From Nocardioides sp. Root122 (GTDB lineage: Bacteria; Actinomycetota; Actinomycetes; Propionibacteriales; Nocardioidaceae): a stretch of DNA of 64,000 bases. The notes under the pieces are model-generated. The model did not search any database, had not been told where the DNA came from, and was given only the letters and a program-made list of their open reading frames with translations. Position numbers and translations under genes: made by a program. Each line of letters starts with the position of its first letter. The first letter of the stretch is position 1. The DNA is taken from positions 186,001-250,000 of the forward strand of contig NZ_LMDE01000011.1 in the NCBI RefSeq assembly GCF_001425025.1, read 5' to 3'. Below, one piece after another: positions 43,821 through 52,917 of this stretch.

Positions 43821-45005
43821 ATGCGCCGTCCGTTCCTGCTGCTCGTGCTGCTGGTCGTGGTGGCGCTCGCGCTGCCCGCAGCGGCGTACGACACCGCGCC
43901 TGCGGCACGCGCGGGAAAGACGGGCTGCGATGCGGCCGGGGGCATCGAGGTGTGCTTCTCGTCCCCGCCCACCCGGGCCGACGACCCGACCGTGCTGGCA
44001 CGGCCGAGCAGCCTCTTCGACGACGCCGGCCCGGGCGACACGATCCGGGTCGCGATGTTCCGGTGGGACATCGAAGCGCCCACGAAGGCCCTGGTCGCGG
44101 CGCAGCGTCGGGGCGCCGAGGTCTACCTCGTCGGCGACGACGACCTGCGGCTCAACTCTCGCGGCCGGCGGCTGATCGAGAAGATCGAGGGCCAGGACCC
44201 CGCCCGCAAGAACGTCACCATCTGCCGCGGCGCGTGCCTGCCGTGGCGGGCACCGGGGCCGTTCCCGGACAGCCAGAACGTGCAGCACCTCAAGTTCTAC
44301 GTCACCGACATCGGTGGCGTGCAGTCGTTCATCACCAGCTCGGCCAACCTCGAGGACCGGCAGTACCGGCAGTACAACTCCTTCCTCCGGATCGAGGACC
44401 CGGCGCTGTACCGCTTCGGGACGGCGTACTTCGCCCGGCTCTTCGACCAGAGCCTGACGGTCGGCGGGCGCACCTGGAACGACCGGAGCAAGGTCTTCGA
44501 GTCCGGGTCCGTCACCGCCGCGGTCTATCCCTCGCGTCGCGACCTGCTGCTCTCCACGCTGCGTGACATCAGCTGCCGCCCGGGAGCGCGCGACGTGTCC
44601 GCGATGTTCGCCGTGATCCAGCGGGCGGACGTGCGCGCGGAGCTGGTGCGGCTCTCGACGCGGGGCTGCCGGGTGCGGATCATCACGACCCGGGACACGG
44701 TCGAGAACTGGCTCGAGGCCAGGCTCCCCCAGGGCCGGCTCGCCCGCTCCGCCGTCCGCACGACGCTCACCCACGACAAGATGCTCGCCGTCCACGCGCG
44801 GTTCCGCGGCAGGCCCACGTTCCTCACCGTCACGGGCACGTCCAACACCACCTGCGGCGGCCTGCTCTACAACGACGAGGTCATGGTGCGCATCGTCGAC
44901 AACCGCTGGGTCCACGACCAGTACGCCGCGCACTTCGAGGACGCGTGGGCACACTCCCACCAGAGCCGGTCGCGGGTGATGCCCGTGATGAAGCCCTGCC
45001 GCTGA
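43821..45005 (+). CDS. Secreted phospholipase-D-like protein
   Basis: A 394-residue protein with a signal peptide (LLLVLLVVVALALPAAAYD, cleavage near 22-24). Two HKD-like motifs are seen: HLKFYVTDIGG (about 158-168, with SSANLEDR after it) and HDKMLAVHARF (about 325-335, with GTSNTT). Both His-Lys pairs remain, so it could be active on phosphodiester lipids or nucleic acid. Substrate unknown. It diverges from the S4 gene. Confidence 0.85.
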   Translation: MRRPFLLLVLLVVVALALPAAAYDTAPAARAGKTGCDAAGGIEVCFSSPPTRADDPTVLARPSSLFDDAGPGDTIRVAMFRWDIEAPTKALVAAQRRGAEVYLVGDDDLRLNSRGRRLIEKIEGQDPARKNVTICRGACLPWRAPGPFPDSQNVQHLKFYVTDIGGVQSFITSSANLEDRQYRQYNSFLRIEDPALYRFGTAYFARLFDQSLTVGGRTWNDRSKVFESGSVTAAVYPSRRDLLLSTLRDISCRPGARDVSAMFAVIQRADVRAELVRLSTRGCRVRIITTRDTVENWLEARLPQGRLARSAVRTTLTHDKMLAVHARFRGRPTFLTVTGTSNTTCGGLLYNDEVMVRIVDNRWVHDQYAAHFEDAWAHSHQSRSRVMPVMKPCR

Positions 45006-45012
45006 CCCGGCC

Positions 45013-46299
45013 TCAGGACGCCAGCAGGCTGACGGCGTGGATCAGCACGCCGACGAGCCCGCCGACGATGGTGCCGTTGATGCGGATGAACTGCAGGTCG
45101 CGGCCGACGTGCAGCTCGATGCGCCGGGCGGCCTCCTTGCCGTCCCAGCGCTCGATCGTGTGCGTGATCACCGTGGTCACCTCGGCGCCGTAGCGCTCCA
45201 CCATGAAGACCGTGAGGTCGGCGGCCATCCGGTCGAGTCGCTCGCGCAGGACCGCGTCGTCGCGCAGCCGCTGGGAGAACACGGTGAGCTCGGCCAGCAG
45301 TCGCTGGCGCACGGCACCCTCGCGGTCCTGGATCGAGCCCAGCAGGGCCGAGCGCATCGCCTTCCACAGCGAGATGGCGGTGGTGACCACCTGCGGGTGC
45401 TCGAGCAACCGGTTCTTGAAGCCCTCGGCACGGGCCTGGGTCTCGGCGTCGTTGAGCAGGTCGTGCGCCAGCTGCCCGAGCATGGAGTCCAGCGCCTCGC
45501 GGGCCCGGTGGTGCGGATCGTCGCGGATGTCCTCCAGCCAGGCCAGCGCCTGGACGTGGAGCCGCGAGGTGACCGCGTCGTTGAGCCGCGGCGGCGCCCA
45601 CCACGGTGCACGCTCCTCGAGCACGCGGGAGAAGGTCTCGGGGTTGTCGACGAGCCACCGGTGCATCTCGTCGACCGCCAGGTCCACCACGCCGTGGTGG
45701 AGGTCGTCGCGCAGCACCTCCATGAGGGTCGTGCCGAGCAGCGGCGAGATCGGCTCCTCGCGGAACCGCGGCACGAGCGCCTGGGTGACGAGGTCGGCGA
45801 CGTGGTCGTCGCGCACCTTGCCCAGCGCGATCGCCGCCACGTCGGACGCCTCGTCGACCACACGGCGGGCGTTGGCGGGGTCGGCCAGCCACTCCCCGAC
45901 CCGGGCCGAGATCGTCGCCGCGGCCACCCGGTCACGGATGATGTCCTCCTGCAGGAAGTTCTCGCCGACGAACTCCTCGAGGCCCTTGCCGAGCTCGTCC
46001 TTGCGCTTCGGGATCAGCGCGGTGTGCGGGATCGGCAGGCCGAGCGGGTGCTTGAACAGGGCGGTCACGGCGAACCAGTCCGCGATCGCGCCGACCATCG
46101 ACGCCTCGGCGCCGGCGTTGACGAAGCCCCAGAAGCCCTCGCGCCCCAGCGTGGCGACGTACACGCAGGCGGCGAGGAGCAGCAGCCCGACGGCGACGGT
46201 GCGCATCCGGCGCAGGCCGCGTCGGCGCGCCTCGTCGGCGCCCGGGTCGGGCGTGATGAGGGAGATCGTCGGGGCAGCCGTCGGGGACGTGGCGGGCAT
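45013..46299 (-). CDS. DUF445 family membrane protein
   Basis: A 428-residue protein with an N-terminal helix (VGLLLLAACVYVATLG), GAIADWFAVTALFKHPLGLPIPHTALIP, the DUF445 signature, a long helical middle and a C-terminal helix (FIRINGTIVGGLVGVLIHAV). Function unknown; thought to sit in the envelope. The ATG at 46299 has GGGGAGG 9 bases upstream. Confidence 0.9.
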   Translation of the reverse strand: MPATSPTAAPTISLITPDPGADEARRRGLRRMRTVAVGLLLLAACVYVATLGREGFWGFVNAGAEASMVGAIADWFAVTALFKHPLGLPIPHTALIPKRKDELGKGLEEFVGENFLQEDIIRDRVAAATISARVGEWLADPANARRVVDEASDVAAIALGKVRDDHVADLVTQALVPRFREEPISPLLGTTLMEVLRDDLHHGVVDLAVDEMHRWLVDNPETFSRVLEERAPWWAPPRLNDAVTSRLHVQALAWLEDIRDDPHHRAREALDSMLGQLAHDLLNDAETQARAEGFKNRLLEHPQVVTTAISLWKAMRSALLGSIQDREGAVRQRLLAELTVFSQRLRDDAVLRERLDRMAADLTVFMVERYGAEVTTVITHTIERWDGKEAARRIELHVGRDLQFIRINGTIVGGLVGVLIHAVSLLAS

Positions 46300-46336
46300 G
46301 CCAGCCATCCTCCCCGACCGTGCCAGAATGCGGCGC

Positions 46337-46732
46337 ATGCCTCGCACCGTGATCACCTTCGGCACGTTCGACGTGTTCCACGTCGGGCACCTGCGCGTGC
46401 TCGAGCGCGCCGCGGCGCTGGGCGACCGGCTCGTGGTCGGCGTCTCCGCCGACGCGCTCAACGAGCGCAAGAAGGGCCGGGTCCCGGTCTTCACCGAGCG
46501 CGAGCGCCTGGCCATCGTCGGCGCGCTCAAGGTGGTCGACGAGGTCTTCGTCGAGGAGAGCCTGGAGCAGAAGCGCGACTACATCGTCGAGCACGGCGCC
46601 GACGTGCTGGTCATGGGCGATGACTGGGCCGGGAAGTTCGACGAGTTCGGCGACGTGTGCGAGGTGGTCTACCTCGAGCGCACGCCGGCCATCTCCACCA
46701 CCGCGATCATCGAGCACATCGCGGACCTCTAG
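46337..46732 (+). CDS. Adenylyl/cytidylyltransferase family protein (glycerol-3-phosphate cytidylyltransferase-like)
   Basis: A 131-residue nucleotidyltransferase: TFGTFDVFHVGHLRVLERA contains the HVGH active-site motif (HxGH), and RTPAISTTAII holds the usual ISTT loop. It resembles TagD, which makes CDP-glycerol for teichoic acid, but other alcohol phosphates are possible. It diverges from the DUF445 gene. Confidence 0.88.
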   Translation: MPRTVITFGTFDVFHVGHLRVLERAAALGDRLVVGVSADALNERKKGRVPVFTERERLAIVGALKVVDEVFVEESLEQKRDYIVEHGADVLVMGDDWAGKFDEFGDVCEVVYLERTPAISTTAIIEHIADL

Positions 46733-46876
46733 CCCGACCTCAGCCCGACCCCGACCCGACCCCCGCGACGACGTCCGGGGCCACCTCCAGGCCGTCCTGC
46801 CTGCCGATCCGTCGGCGTTCCGCCGTCCGTGCGCTGGGTTAGGGTCACACCCGAGATGACAACCACGAGGGGAACC

Positions 46877-48466
46877 ATGCGCAGAATCGTCACCACCGCT
46901 GTTGCTCTGGCACTGATGGGTGGCGCGGCGCTGTCCGCCCCTGCCGTCGCCGCGGACCAGACCGGCAACCACCGCCCGGCCGGCCCCGGCAGCACGCACG
47001 TGCCGTCGCCCGCCGAGGCCCTCGAGCTCGCTCCCGAGCCTGCGCTGCCGGAGTTCGGCGCGGCGACCCCGACCGAGACGCTCGCCACGGCGCGCCGGGT
47101 GCTGGCCGGCAAGGCGCTCCCGCGCGATCCGTCCGCCACGCTCGCGCTGCGCGACCTCTGGCTCAACAAGACCCGGCTGCGTGGCAACGAGCGCCGCCTC
47201 GCCGACCGGCTGCTCGCCCGTCCGACCGACGGCGTCGGCGACCCCCAGGGGTTCGGCTACACCGTCCCGGAGGCCGCTCCGATCTGCAACACCCGCCTGT
47301 GCATCCACTACGTCCCCACCGGCGCCGACGCCCCGCCGTCGCCCGAGTGGCCCGCCACCAACCTGGCGATCATGGACGCCGTGTGGAGCCACGAGGTCGA
47401 CGGCCTCGGCTACCGCGCGCCGCTCACCGACGGCGCCAAGGGCGGCAACGCGCTCTTCGACGTCTACCTCAAGGACCTCGGAGGTGACATCTACGGCTTC
47501 TGCGCCGGCGAGGACCAGGTCAGGAACCGCACCGGTTCCGGCTACTGCGTGCTCGACAACGACTTCGCGGCCGCCCAGTTCCCCACCGGCACCCCGACGG
47601 ACAACCTGACGGTCACCGCGGCCCACGAGTTCTTCCACGCCATCCAGTACGCCTACGACTACCGCGAGGACCCCTGGATGATGGAGTCCACGGCCACGTG
47701 GATGGAGGAGCGGATCGCGACCGCGGTCAACGACAACCGCCAGTACTTCCCCTGGAGCCAGATCTACGCCCCCTACGTGCCGCTCGACCTGTTCAGCCGC
47801 AACGAGGGCTACCAGTACGGCAACTGGGTGTTCTGGGAGTACCTCTCCACCAAGTACGGCGTCGGCATCGTGAAGAAGGCCTGGGACCAGGCCGGCTCCC
47901 TCAAGAGCGACGGAGGCAAGTACAGCCTCACCGCCCTGCAGAAGGTGCTCAAGAAGAAGGGCGGCTTCGGCAAGGTCTACGCCCAGTACGCCGCCGGCAA
48001 CCTCACCCCGGCCGCCAACTTCCCCGAGGGCGCCGAGTACCCGTTCCCCAAGGTCCGCGGCGGCAAGGCGCTCAGCAAGCGCAAGCGCACCAAGCGCTTC
48101 TCGACCAAGATCAACCACCTCGCCTCGGCCTCCTACGTCTACTCCCCCGGCAAGGGCCTGGGCAGCAAGAAGTGGAAGCTGTCGGTCAAGGTCAACGGCC
48201 CGGCCAAGGCGACGTCGCCCTACGCCGTGGTGGTCGTCCACCTCGCCAACGGCAAGCGCCAGACCAAGATGGTCAAGCTCAACCGTCGTGGTGCCGGGCA
48301 CAAGGTGGTGGCCTTCAGCGGCAAGCGCGTCGCCGCGGTGTCGGTGACGCTGGTCAACGGCTCCACGCGTTACCGGTGCGGCAAGCGCACCGTGCTCGCC
48401 TGCGCCGGCCTCCCGCTCGACGACAAGGAGCGCTTCTCCGTCGTCGGCAAGGTGGTCAAGCGCTGA
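46877..48466 (+). CDS. Secreted HEFFH metalloprotease-like protein
   Basis: A 529-residue exported protein. The signal peptide is VTTAVALALMGGAALSAPAVAA. The zinc motif HEFFHAIQYAYD (about residues 257-268) is HExxH, with ESTATWMEER after it carrying a possible third ligand Glu. This fits the MXAN_6640-type putative metalloproteases. The C-terminal 130 residues are lysine-rich and strand-like, perhaps a wall-binding domain. ATG 46877 has GAGGGG upstream; earlier ATG at 46856. Confidence 0.85.
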   Translation: MRRIVTTAVALALMGGAALSAPAVAADQTGNHRPAGPGSTHVPSPAEALELAPEPALPEFGAATPTETLATARRVLAGKALPRDPSATLALRDLWLNKTRLRGNERRLADRLLARPTDGVGDPQGFGYTVPEAAPICNTRLCIHYVPTGADAPPSPEWPATNLAIMDAVWSHEVDGLGYRAPLTDGAKGGNALFDVYLKDLGGDIYGFCAGEDQVRNRTGSGYCVLDNDFAAAQFPTGTPTDNLTVTAAHEFFHAIQYAYDYREDPWMMESTATWMEERIATAVNDNRQYFPWSQIYAPYVPLDLFSRNEGYQYGNWVFWEYLSTKYGVGIVKKAWDQAGSLKSDGGKYSLTALQKVLKKKGGFGKVYAQYAAGNLTPAANFPEGAEYPFPKVRGGKALSKRKRTKRFSTKINHLASASYVYSPGKGLGSKKWKLSVKVNGPAKATSPYAVVVVHLANGKRQTKMVKLNRRGAGHKVVAFSGKRVAAVSVTLVNGSTRYRCGKRTVLACAGLPLDDKERFSVVGKVVKR

Positions 48467-48469
48467 GGT

Positions 48470-49102
48470 TCACACGGGTTCCGATGCACTGAGGGCCAGC
48501 AGGGCGTGGAGGGCGGCGACGCACTCCGCGACCAGCGCGGGCAACAGGACCGGGCGCTCACCGGGCGGCACTGCCGACCAGGTGAGCGCCCGGTCCTCCG
48601 TGTAGGCCCACCAGGCGCGTACGACATCACGCTGGTGCGCGGGCACACCCAGCGCCGTCACGACCCGGTCGGTGCTGCCCTCACGGACCGAGTCCATCAC
48701 CTCGGTGACCCGCGGGTCGGCGACGCCGTGGCCGTGGACGAGTGCGAGGTAGAAGTCGCGACGCCGCTCGATCTGCTCCACCATCAGCCGCGTGGTCATC
48801 TCGACCTGCGCCTCCCCGGACAGGTCCTCGTCCGGCGCCGTGGTGCGCAGCATCCGGCGCCCGGCCGCGGCGATGCACGCGAGGTAGAAGTCGGTCTTGG
48901 TCGGGAAGTAGTGGAAGAGCAGCCCGCGCGAGATGCCCGCCTCCGCGGCGATGTCGTCCATCGGCAGGTCCTGGATCGGCTTCTCGACGATCTTGGCGAG
49001 CCCGATGGCGACGAGCTGCCGGCGACGATCCTGCGCGCTCAGCCGTCGGCGTACGGGCTGGGCGTCCTCGGTGACAGGATGGTGGGACACGCTGTTGAGC
49101 AT
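48470..49102 (-). CDS. TetR-family regulator of the acyl-CoA dehydrogenase operon
   Basis: A 210-residue TetR protein with HTH at about residues 27-72 (MDDIAAEAGISRGLLFHYFP) and a helical ligand domain. It diverges from the acyl-CoA dehydrogenase operon; a perfect inverted repeat covers its own start codon. That suggests self-control and control of the operon. The ATG at 49102 has no ribosome site and may be leaderless; a GTG 12 bases inside is an alternative. Confidence 0.88.
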   Translation of the reverse strand: MLNSVSHHPVTEDAQPVRRRLSAQDRRRQLVAIGLAKIVEKPIQDLPMDDIAAEAGISRGLLFHYFPTKTDFYLACIAAAGRRMLRTTAPDEDLSGEAQVEMTTRLMVEQIERRRDFYLALVHGHGVADPRVTEVMDSVREGSTDRVVTALGVPAHQRDVVRAWWAYTEDRALTWSAVPPGERPVLLPALVAECVAALHALLALSASEPV

Positions 49103-49112
49103 TGCTCAACAG
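49092..49112. promoter_or_regulatory. Perfect TetR-type operator, CTGTTGAGC-N3-GCTCAACAG
   Basis: Nine-base arms match exactly around ATT. The repeat lies over the tetR start codon and 19 bases before the acyl-CoA dehydrogenase ATG, the place expected for an autoregulatory operator of both genes. Confidence 0.82.
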
Positions 49113-49130
49113 TGTGCGAAGGTCAACGTC

Positions 49131-50384
49131 ATGGACTTCTCCCTCTCTCCTCGCGCCGCCGACCTCCGTGATCGCGTGCGTGCGTTCGTCACCGACGAGA
49201 TCGAGCCGATCGAGTCCGAGGCGCACCGCCGGATCACCCGGCTGCGCGAGTCGGGCGGCGACAGCTGGACGCCGGACCCGGTGATCGGGGAGCTGCAGGC
49301 CAAGGCCCGCGCGCAGGGGCTCTGGAACCTGTTCCTGCCCGCCGCCCACGCCGGCCGCTATGCCGCCGACTTCGGCACCGACGGCGGCGAGGGCCTCTCC
49401 AACGTGGACTACGCGCCGGTGGCCGAGGCCATGGGCCGCTCGTTCCTCGCTCCCCTGGTCTTCAACTCCAACGCACCCGACACCGGCAACATGGAGGTGC
49501 TGCTCAAGTACGGCACCGACGAGCAGAAGCAGCAGTGGCTCGAGCCGCTCCTGCGCGGCGAGATCCGCAGCGCCTTCTGCATGACCGAGCCCGAGGTCGC
49601 GTCCTCCGACGCGACCAACATGGCCGCCACCGCGGAGGTGGACGGCGACGAGGTCGTCATCAACGGCCGCAAGTGGTGGTCGACCGGGATCGGCAATCCC
49701 GACTGCAAGGTCCTCGTCTTCATGGGCCTCTCCGACCCCGACGCCGACCGGCACTCGCGCCACACCATGGTGCTGGTCCCCCGCGACGCCGCGGGCGTGA
49801 CGGTCGAGCGGATGCTCACCACGATGGGCTACTACGACGAGCCGCTCGGCCACGGCGAGGTGTCCTTCGACAACGTGCGGGTCCCCCTCTCGAACGTGCT
49901 CCTGGGTCCGGGCCGCGCCTTCGAGATCGCGCAGGGCCGGCTGGGCCCGGGTCGCGTCCACCACTGCATGCGGGCCATCGGCCTCGCCGAGCGGGCTCTC
50001 GAGCTCGCGTGCGCCCGCGCCACCTCGCGCACCGCGTTCGGCAAGCCGATCGCCAACCTCGGCGGCAACCGCGAGCGCATCGCCGATGCCCGCATCGCGA
50101 TCAACCGCTCGCGCCTGCTGGTGCTGCACGCCGCGTGGCTGCTCGACCAGGGGATGAGCCGCGAGGCCTACTCCGCAGTCAGCGAGATCAAGGTGGAGGT
50201 ACCGAACATGGCCCTCGACGTGATCGACATGGCCATCCAGCTGCACGGCGGCGCCGGCGTCTCCGACGACTTCCCGCTCGCCGCGGCCTGGGTCGGCGCC
50301 CGCACGCTGCGCCTGGCCGACGGACCCGACGAGGTGCACCGCAACGTCGTCGCCAAGATCGAGCTCGGGAAGCACACCTCGTGA
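49131..50384 (+). CDS. Acyl-CoA dehydrogenase
   Basis: A 417-residue flavoenzyme. CMTEPEVASSDATNM (FAD/substrate strand), KWWSTGIGNPDCKV and the C-terminal QLHGGAGVSDDFPLA fit the family; the catalytic base would lie in the GGAG loop region (LADGPDEVH is also typical). This subfamily (FadE/ACAD10-11-like) commonly occurs with an APH-type kinase, here the third gene. It starts the TetR-controlled operon. Confidence 0.93.
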   Translation: MDFSLSPRAADLRDRVRAFVTDEIEPIESEAHRRITRLRESGGDSWTPDPVIGELQAKARAQGLWNLFLPAAHAGRYAADFGTDGGEGLSNVDYAPVAEAMGRSFLAPLVFNSNAPDTGNMEVLLKYGTDEQKQQWLEPLLRGEIRSAFCMTEPEVASSDATNMAATAEVDGDEVVINGRKWWSTGIGNPDCKVLVFMGLSDPDADRHSRHTMVLVPRDAAGVTVERMLTTMGYYDEPLGHGEVSFDNVRVPLSNVLLGPGRAFEIAQGRLGPGRVHHCMRAIGLAERALELACARATSRTAFGKPIANLGGNRERIADARIAINRSRLLVLHAAWLLDQGMSREAYSAVSEIKVEVPNMALDVIDMAIQLHGGAGVSDDFPLAAAWVGARTLRLADGPDEVHRNVVAKIELGKHTS

Positions 50385-51166
50385 GCGCTCCCGACAACGG
50401 CCGGGTGCTGGTCACAGGTGCCGCGTCGGGCCTCGGGGCGGCGCTGGTCGCCGCCTTCCGCGCCCGCGGCGACGAGGTGCTCGCCACCGACCGCGTGGCC
50501 GCGGACGGCATCGACCTCGTCCTCGACATCACCTCCGACGACGACTGGGCGGCCGCGGTCGAGGCGGTGCGGGAGCGCTGGGGCGGCCTCGACGTGCTGG
50601 TCAACAACGCCGGCGTCGCCGGTGGCGGCAGGGTCGACCGCTGCACGCTCGAGGAGTGGCACTGGATCACCGACATCAACCTCTTCGGCGCGGTCCGCGG
50701 CACCCGGGCGTTCGTGCCGATGCTCAAGGAGCAGGGCTCCGGGCACCTGGTCAACGTCGCCTCGCTGGCCGGGCTCGTCCACCCGGCGGGGATGGGCTCC
50801 TACAACGCCGTGAAGGCGGCCGTCGTGGCCTTCACCGAGACGTGCGGGCACGAGCTGGCGTCGTACGGCATCCGGGCGAGCGTGGTGTGCCCGTCCTACT
50901 TCCGCACCAACCTGATGGACTCCATGCAGGGCAGCGACGAGGTCGTCGGCACGGTCGTCGCCGGGCTGGTCGAGCGGTCGCAGGTGACGGCCGAGGACGT
51001 CGCCGCTGCCGTCCTGGCCGGCATGGACGCCGGCGACGACGTGATCGTGCCCGACGAGGCCGCGCGCCAGGCGTACTTCCTGAAGTGGGCCGACCGGCCG
51101 GCCTACGACGCGGTGATGCGCGACCAGGCCGGCAAGCTCGAGGCCCTCTCGCAGGGGATCTCGTGA
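50381..51166 (+). CDS. SDR of the acyl-CoA dehydrogenase operon
   Basis: A 261-residue SDR: TGAASGLG, VNNAGVAG, Ser in NVASLAG and YNAVK (Tyr-Lys). The GTG start overlaps the dehydrogenase stop (GTGA). It probably oxidises a hydroxyacyl or alcohol intermediate of the same pathway; the exact substrate is unknown. Confidence 0.92.
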   Translation: MSAPDNGRVLVTGAASGLGAALVAAFRARGDEVLATDRVAADGIDLVLDITSDDDWAAAVEAVRERWGGLDVLVNNAGVAGGGRVDRCTLEEWHWITDINLFGAVRGTRAFVPMLKEQGSGHLVNVASLAGLVHPAGMGSYNAVKAAVVAFTETCGHELASYGIRASVVCPSYFRTNLMDSMQGSDEVVGTVVAGLVERSQVTAEDVAAAVLAGMDAGDDVIVPDEAARQAYFLKWADRPAYDAVMRDQAGKLEALSQGIS

Positions 51167-52236
51167 CCGCCGTGCCGGGCGCCCGCGAGGTGCGCGAGGA
51201 GGACGCCTTCGACGTGGCGCGGGTGGCGGGCTGGGTCCGCGAGCACGCGCGCACGCCGGAGGGCCTCGACGGCGACCCGGAGGTGCGGCAGTTCACCGGG
51301 GGCGCCTCCAACCTGACCTACCTGCTGCGCTACCCGTCCGGCCGCGACCTGATCGTGCGCCGCGCGCCGCGCGGCACCAAGGCCAGGGGTGCGCACGACA
51401 TGCACCGCGAGTACGTCATCCAGGCGGCGCTCGCGCCCGTCTTCGACTACGTCGCGCCGATGGTCGCCTTCTGCGACGACCCCGACGTGGTCGGCGGCGA
51501 CTTCTACGCGATGGACCGCATCGCGGGCATCATCCCCCGCAGCGAGTGGCCCGCGGACGTCCCACTGTCGCCCGAGCAGGCGCACGCGCTGTGCCTCGAC
51601 GCCGTCGACGTGCTGGCGGAGCTGCACGGCATCGACCCGGACGCGGCGGGACTCGCCCACCTGGGCAAGGGCGCCGGCTACGTACGCCGGCAGGTGGAGG
51701 GGTGGTCCACCCGCTACCGCAACGCCCGCACCGAGGACGTGCCCGACCTCGAGCCGGTGATGGCCTGGCTCGACGAGCAGCAGCCCGACGACGTCGCGAC
51801 GTGCGTGATCCACAACGACTTCAAGCTCGACAACCTCGTGCTGGGCGCCGACGACGTGACGAAGGTCGTCGGTGTCCTCGACTGGGAGATGGCCACCCTC
51901 GGCGACCCGCTGATGGACCTCGCCGGCTCGATGGCCTACTGGGTCCAGGCCGACGACACCGAGGAGTTCCAGATGATGCGCCGGGTGCCCACGCACCTGC
52001 CGGGGATGCTGACCCGCGACGAGTTCGTGGCGGCCTACGGCGAGCGCACGGGGCGCACGGTCACGCCGGAGCAGTGGCGGTTCTACGAGGTGTTCGGGCT
52101 GTTCCGGATGGCCGTGATCGCCCAGCAGATCTACTACCGCTGGTTCCACGGGCAGACCACCAACGAGATGTACGCCCTCTTCGGCCCGGCCGTGCAGATC
52201 ATCGGCCGCCGCCTCGACGGGCTCATCGCCTCGTGA
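51163..52236 (+). CDS. APH-type phosphotransferase (ACAD10/11-like)
   Basis: A 357-residue aminoglycoside-phosphotransferase-fold kinase: FTGGASNLTYLLRY (nucleotide loop), catalytic HNDFKLDNLVL and DWEMATLGDPLMDLA. In ACAD10/ACAD11 and FadE36-type proteins this domain is linked to acyl-CoA dehydrogenases and phosphorylates 4-hydroxyacyl-CoA. The same chemistry is plausible here. GTG start overlaps the SDR stop by 4 bases. Confidence 0.92.
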   Translation: MTAVPGAREVREEDAFDVARVAGWVREHARTPEGLDGDPEVRQFTGGASNLTYLLRYPSGRDLIVRRAPRGTKARGAHDMHREYVIQAALAPVFDYVAPMVAFCDDPDVVGGDFYAMDRIAGIIPRSEWPADVPLSPEQAHALCLDAVDVLAELHGIDPDAAGLAHLGKGAGYVRRQVEGWSTRYRNARTEDVPDLEPVMAWLDEQQPDDVATCVIHNDFKLDNLVLGADDVTKVVGVLDWEMATLGDPLMDLAGSMAYWVQADDTEEFQMMRRVPTHLPGMLTRDEFVAAYGERTGRTVTPEQWRFYEVFGLFRMAVIAQQIYYRWFHGQTTNEMYALFGPAVQIIGRRLDGLIAS

Positions 52237-52901
52237 GCTCGATCCTCCTGGTGCGGCACGGCCAGGCGTCGTTCGGTGCCGCCGACTACGACAACCTGTC
52301 CGCGACCGGCCACGAGCAGTCGCGCGTGCTCGGCGCGGCCCTGGCCGCCCGCGGCGTTTCCCCCGACCTCGTGGTCGCGGGCGAGATGAAGCGCCACGCG
52401 CAGACGGCTGCCGGCGTCCTCGAGGGAGCCGGGTGGTCGGCCGGCGTCCGGACCGACCCCGGCTGGAACGAGTTCGACCACCTGCAGGTCCTCGCCGTGC
52501 ACGACCAGCCCACCACCGTCGAGGGCGAGTCGGAGAAGGCGACGTTCCAGCGGTGGTTCGAGGAGGCGACGCTCCGCTGGACCTCGGGCGAGCACGACGA
52601 GGCCTACGACGAGTCGTTCGGCGTCTTCACCTCACGGGTCGAGGCTGCCCTCGCCGGGCTCGTGGACGCCCTCCCCGGGAAGGGCACGGCCGTCGTGCTG
52701 ACCAGCGGCGGCCCGGTCGCCTGGGCGTGCGCTGCCCTGCTGGCCGACCGCCCGGAGGCGCGCACCGACCTGTGGCTGCGGCTCAACCCGGTCTCGGTCA
52801 ACACCGGCACCTCGACCGTGGTCTGCGGCGCGCGCGGCACGACCCTCGTCGCCTTCAACGCCCACGACCACCTCTCCCCCGACCTGCTCACCTATCGCTG
52901 A
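52233..52901 (+). CDS. Histidine phosphatase family protein
   Basis: A 222-residue phosphoglycerate-mutase-fold enzyme: phospho-His motif LLVRHGQASFG, Arg/Glu in GEMKRHAQTA and second His in LTSGGPVAW region (the usual GH is replaced by GG). GTG overlaps the kinase stop (GTGA). In this operon it might remove the phosphate added by the kinase; this is speculation. Confidence 0.88.
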   Translation: MSSILLVRHGQASFGAADYDNLSATGHEQSRVLGAALAARGVSPDLVVAGEMKRHAQTAAGVLEGAGWSAGVRTDPGWNEFDHLQVLAVHDQPTTVEGESEKATFQRWFEEATLRWTSGEHDEAYDESFGVFTSRVEAALAGLVDALPGKGTAVVLTSGGPVAWACAALLADRPEARTDLWLRLNPVSVNTGTSTVVCGARGTTLVAFNAHDHLSPDLLTYR

Positions 52902-52917
52902 CTCCCCAGGAGCCTCC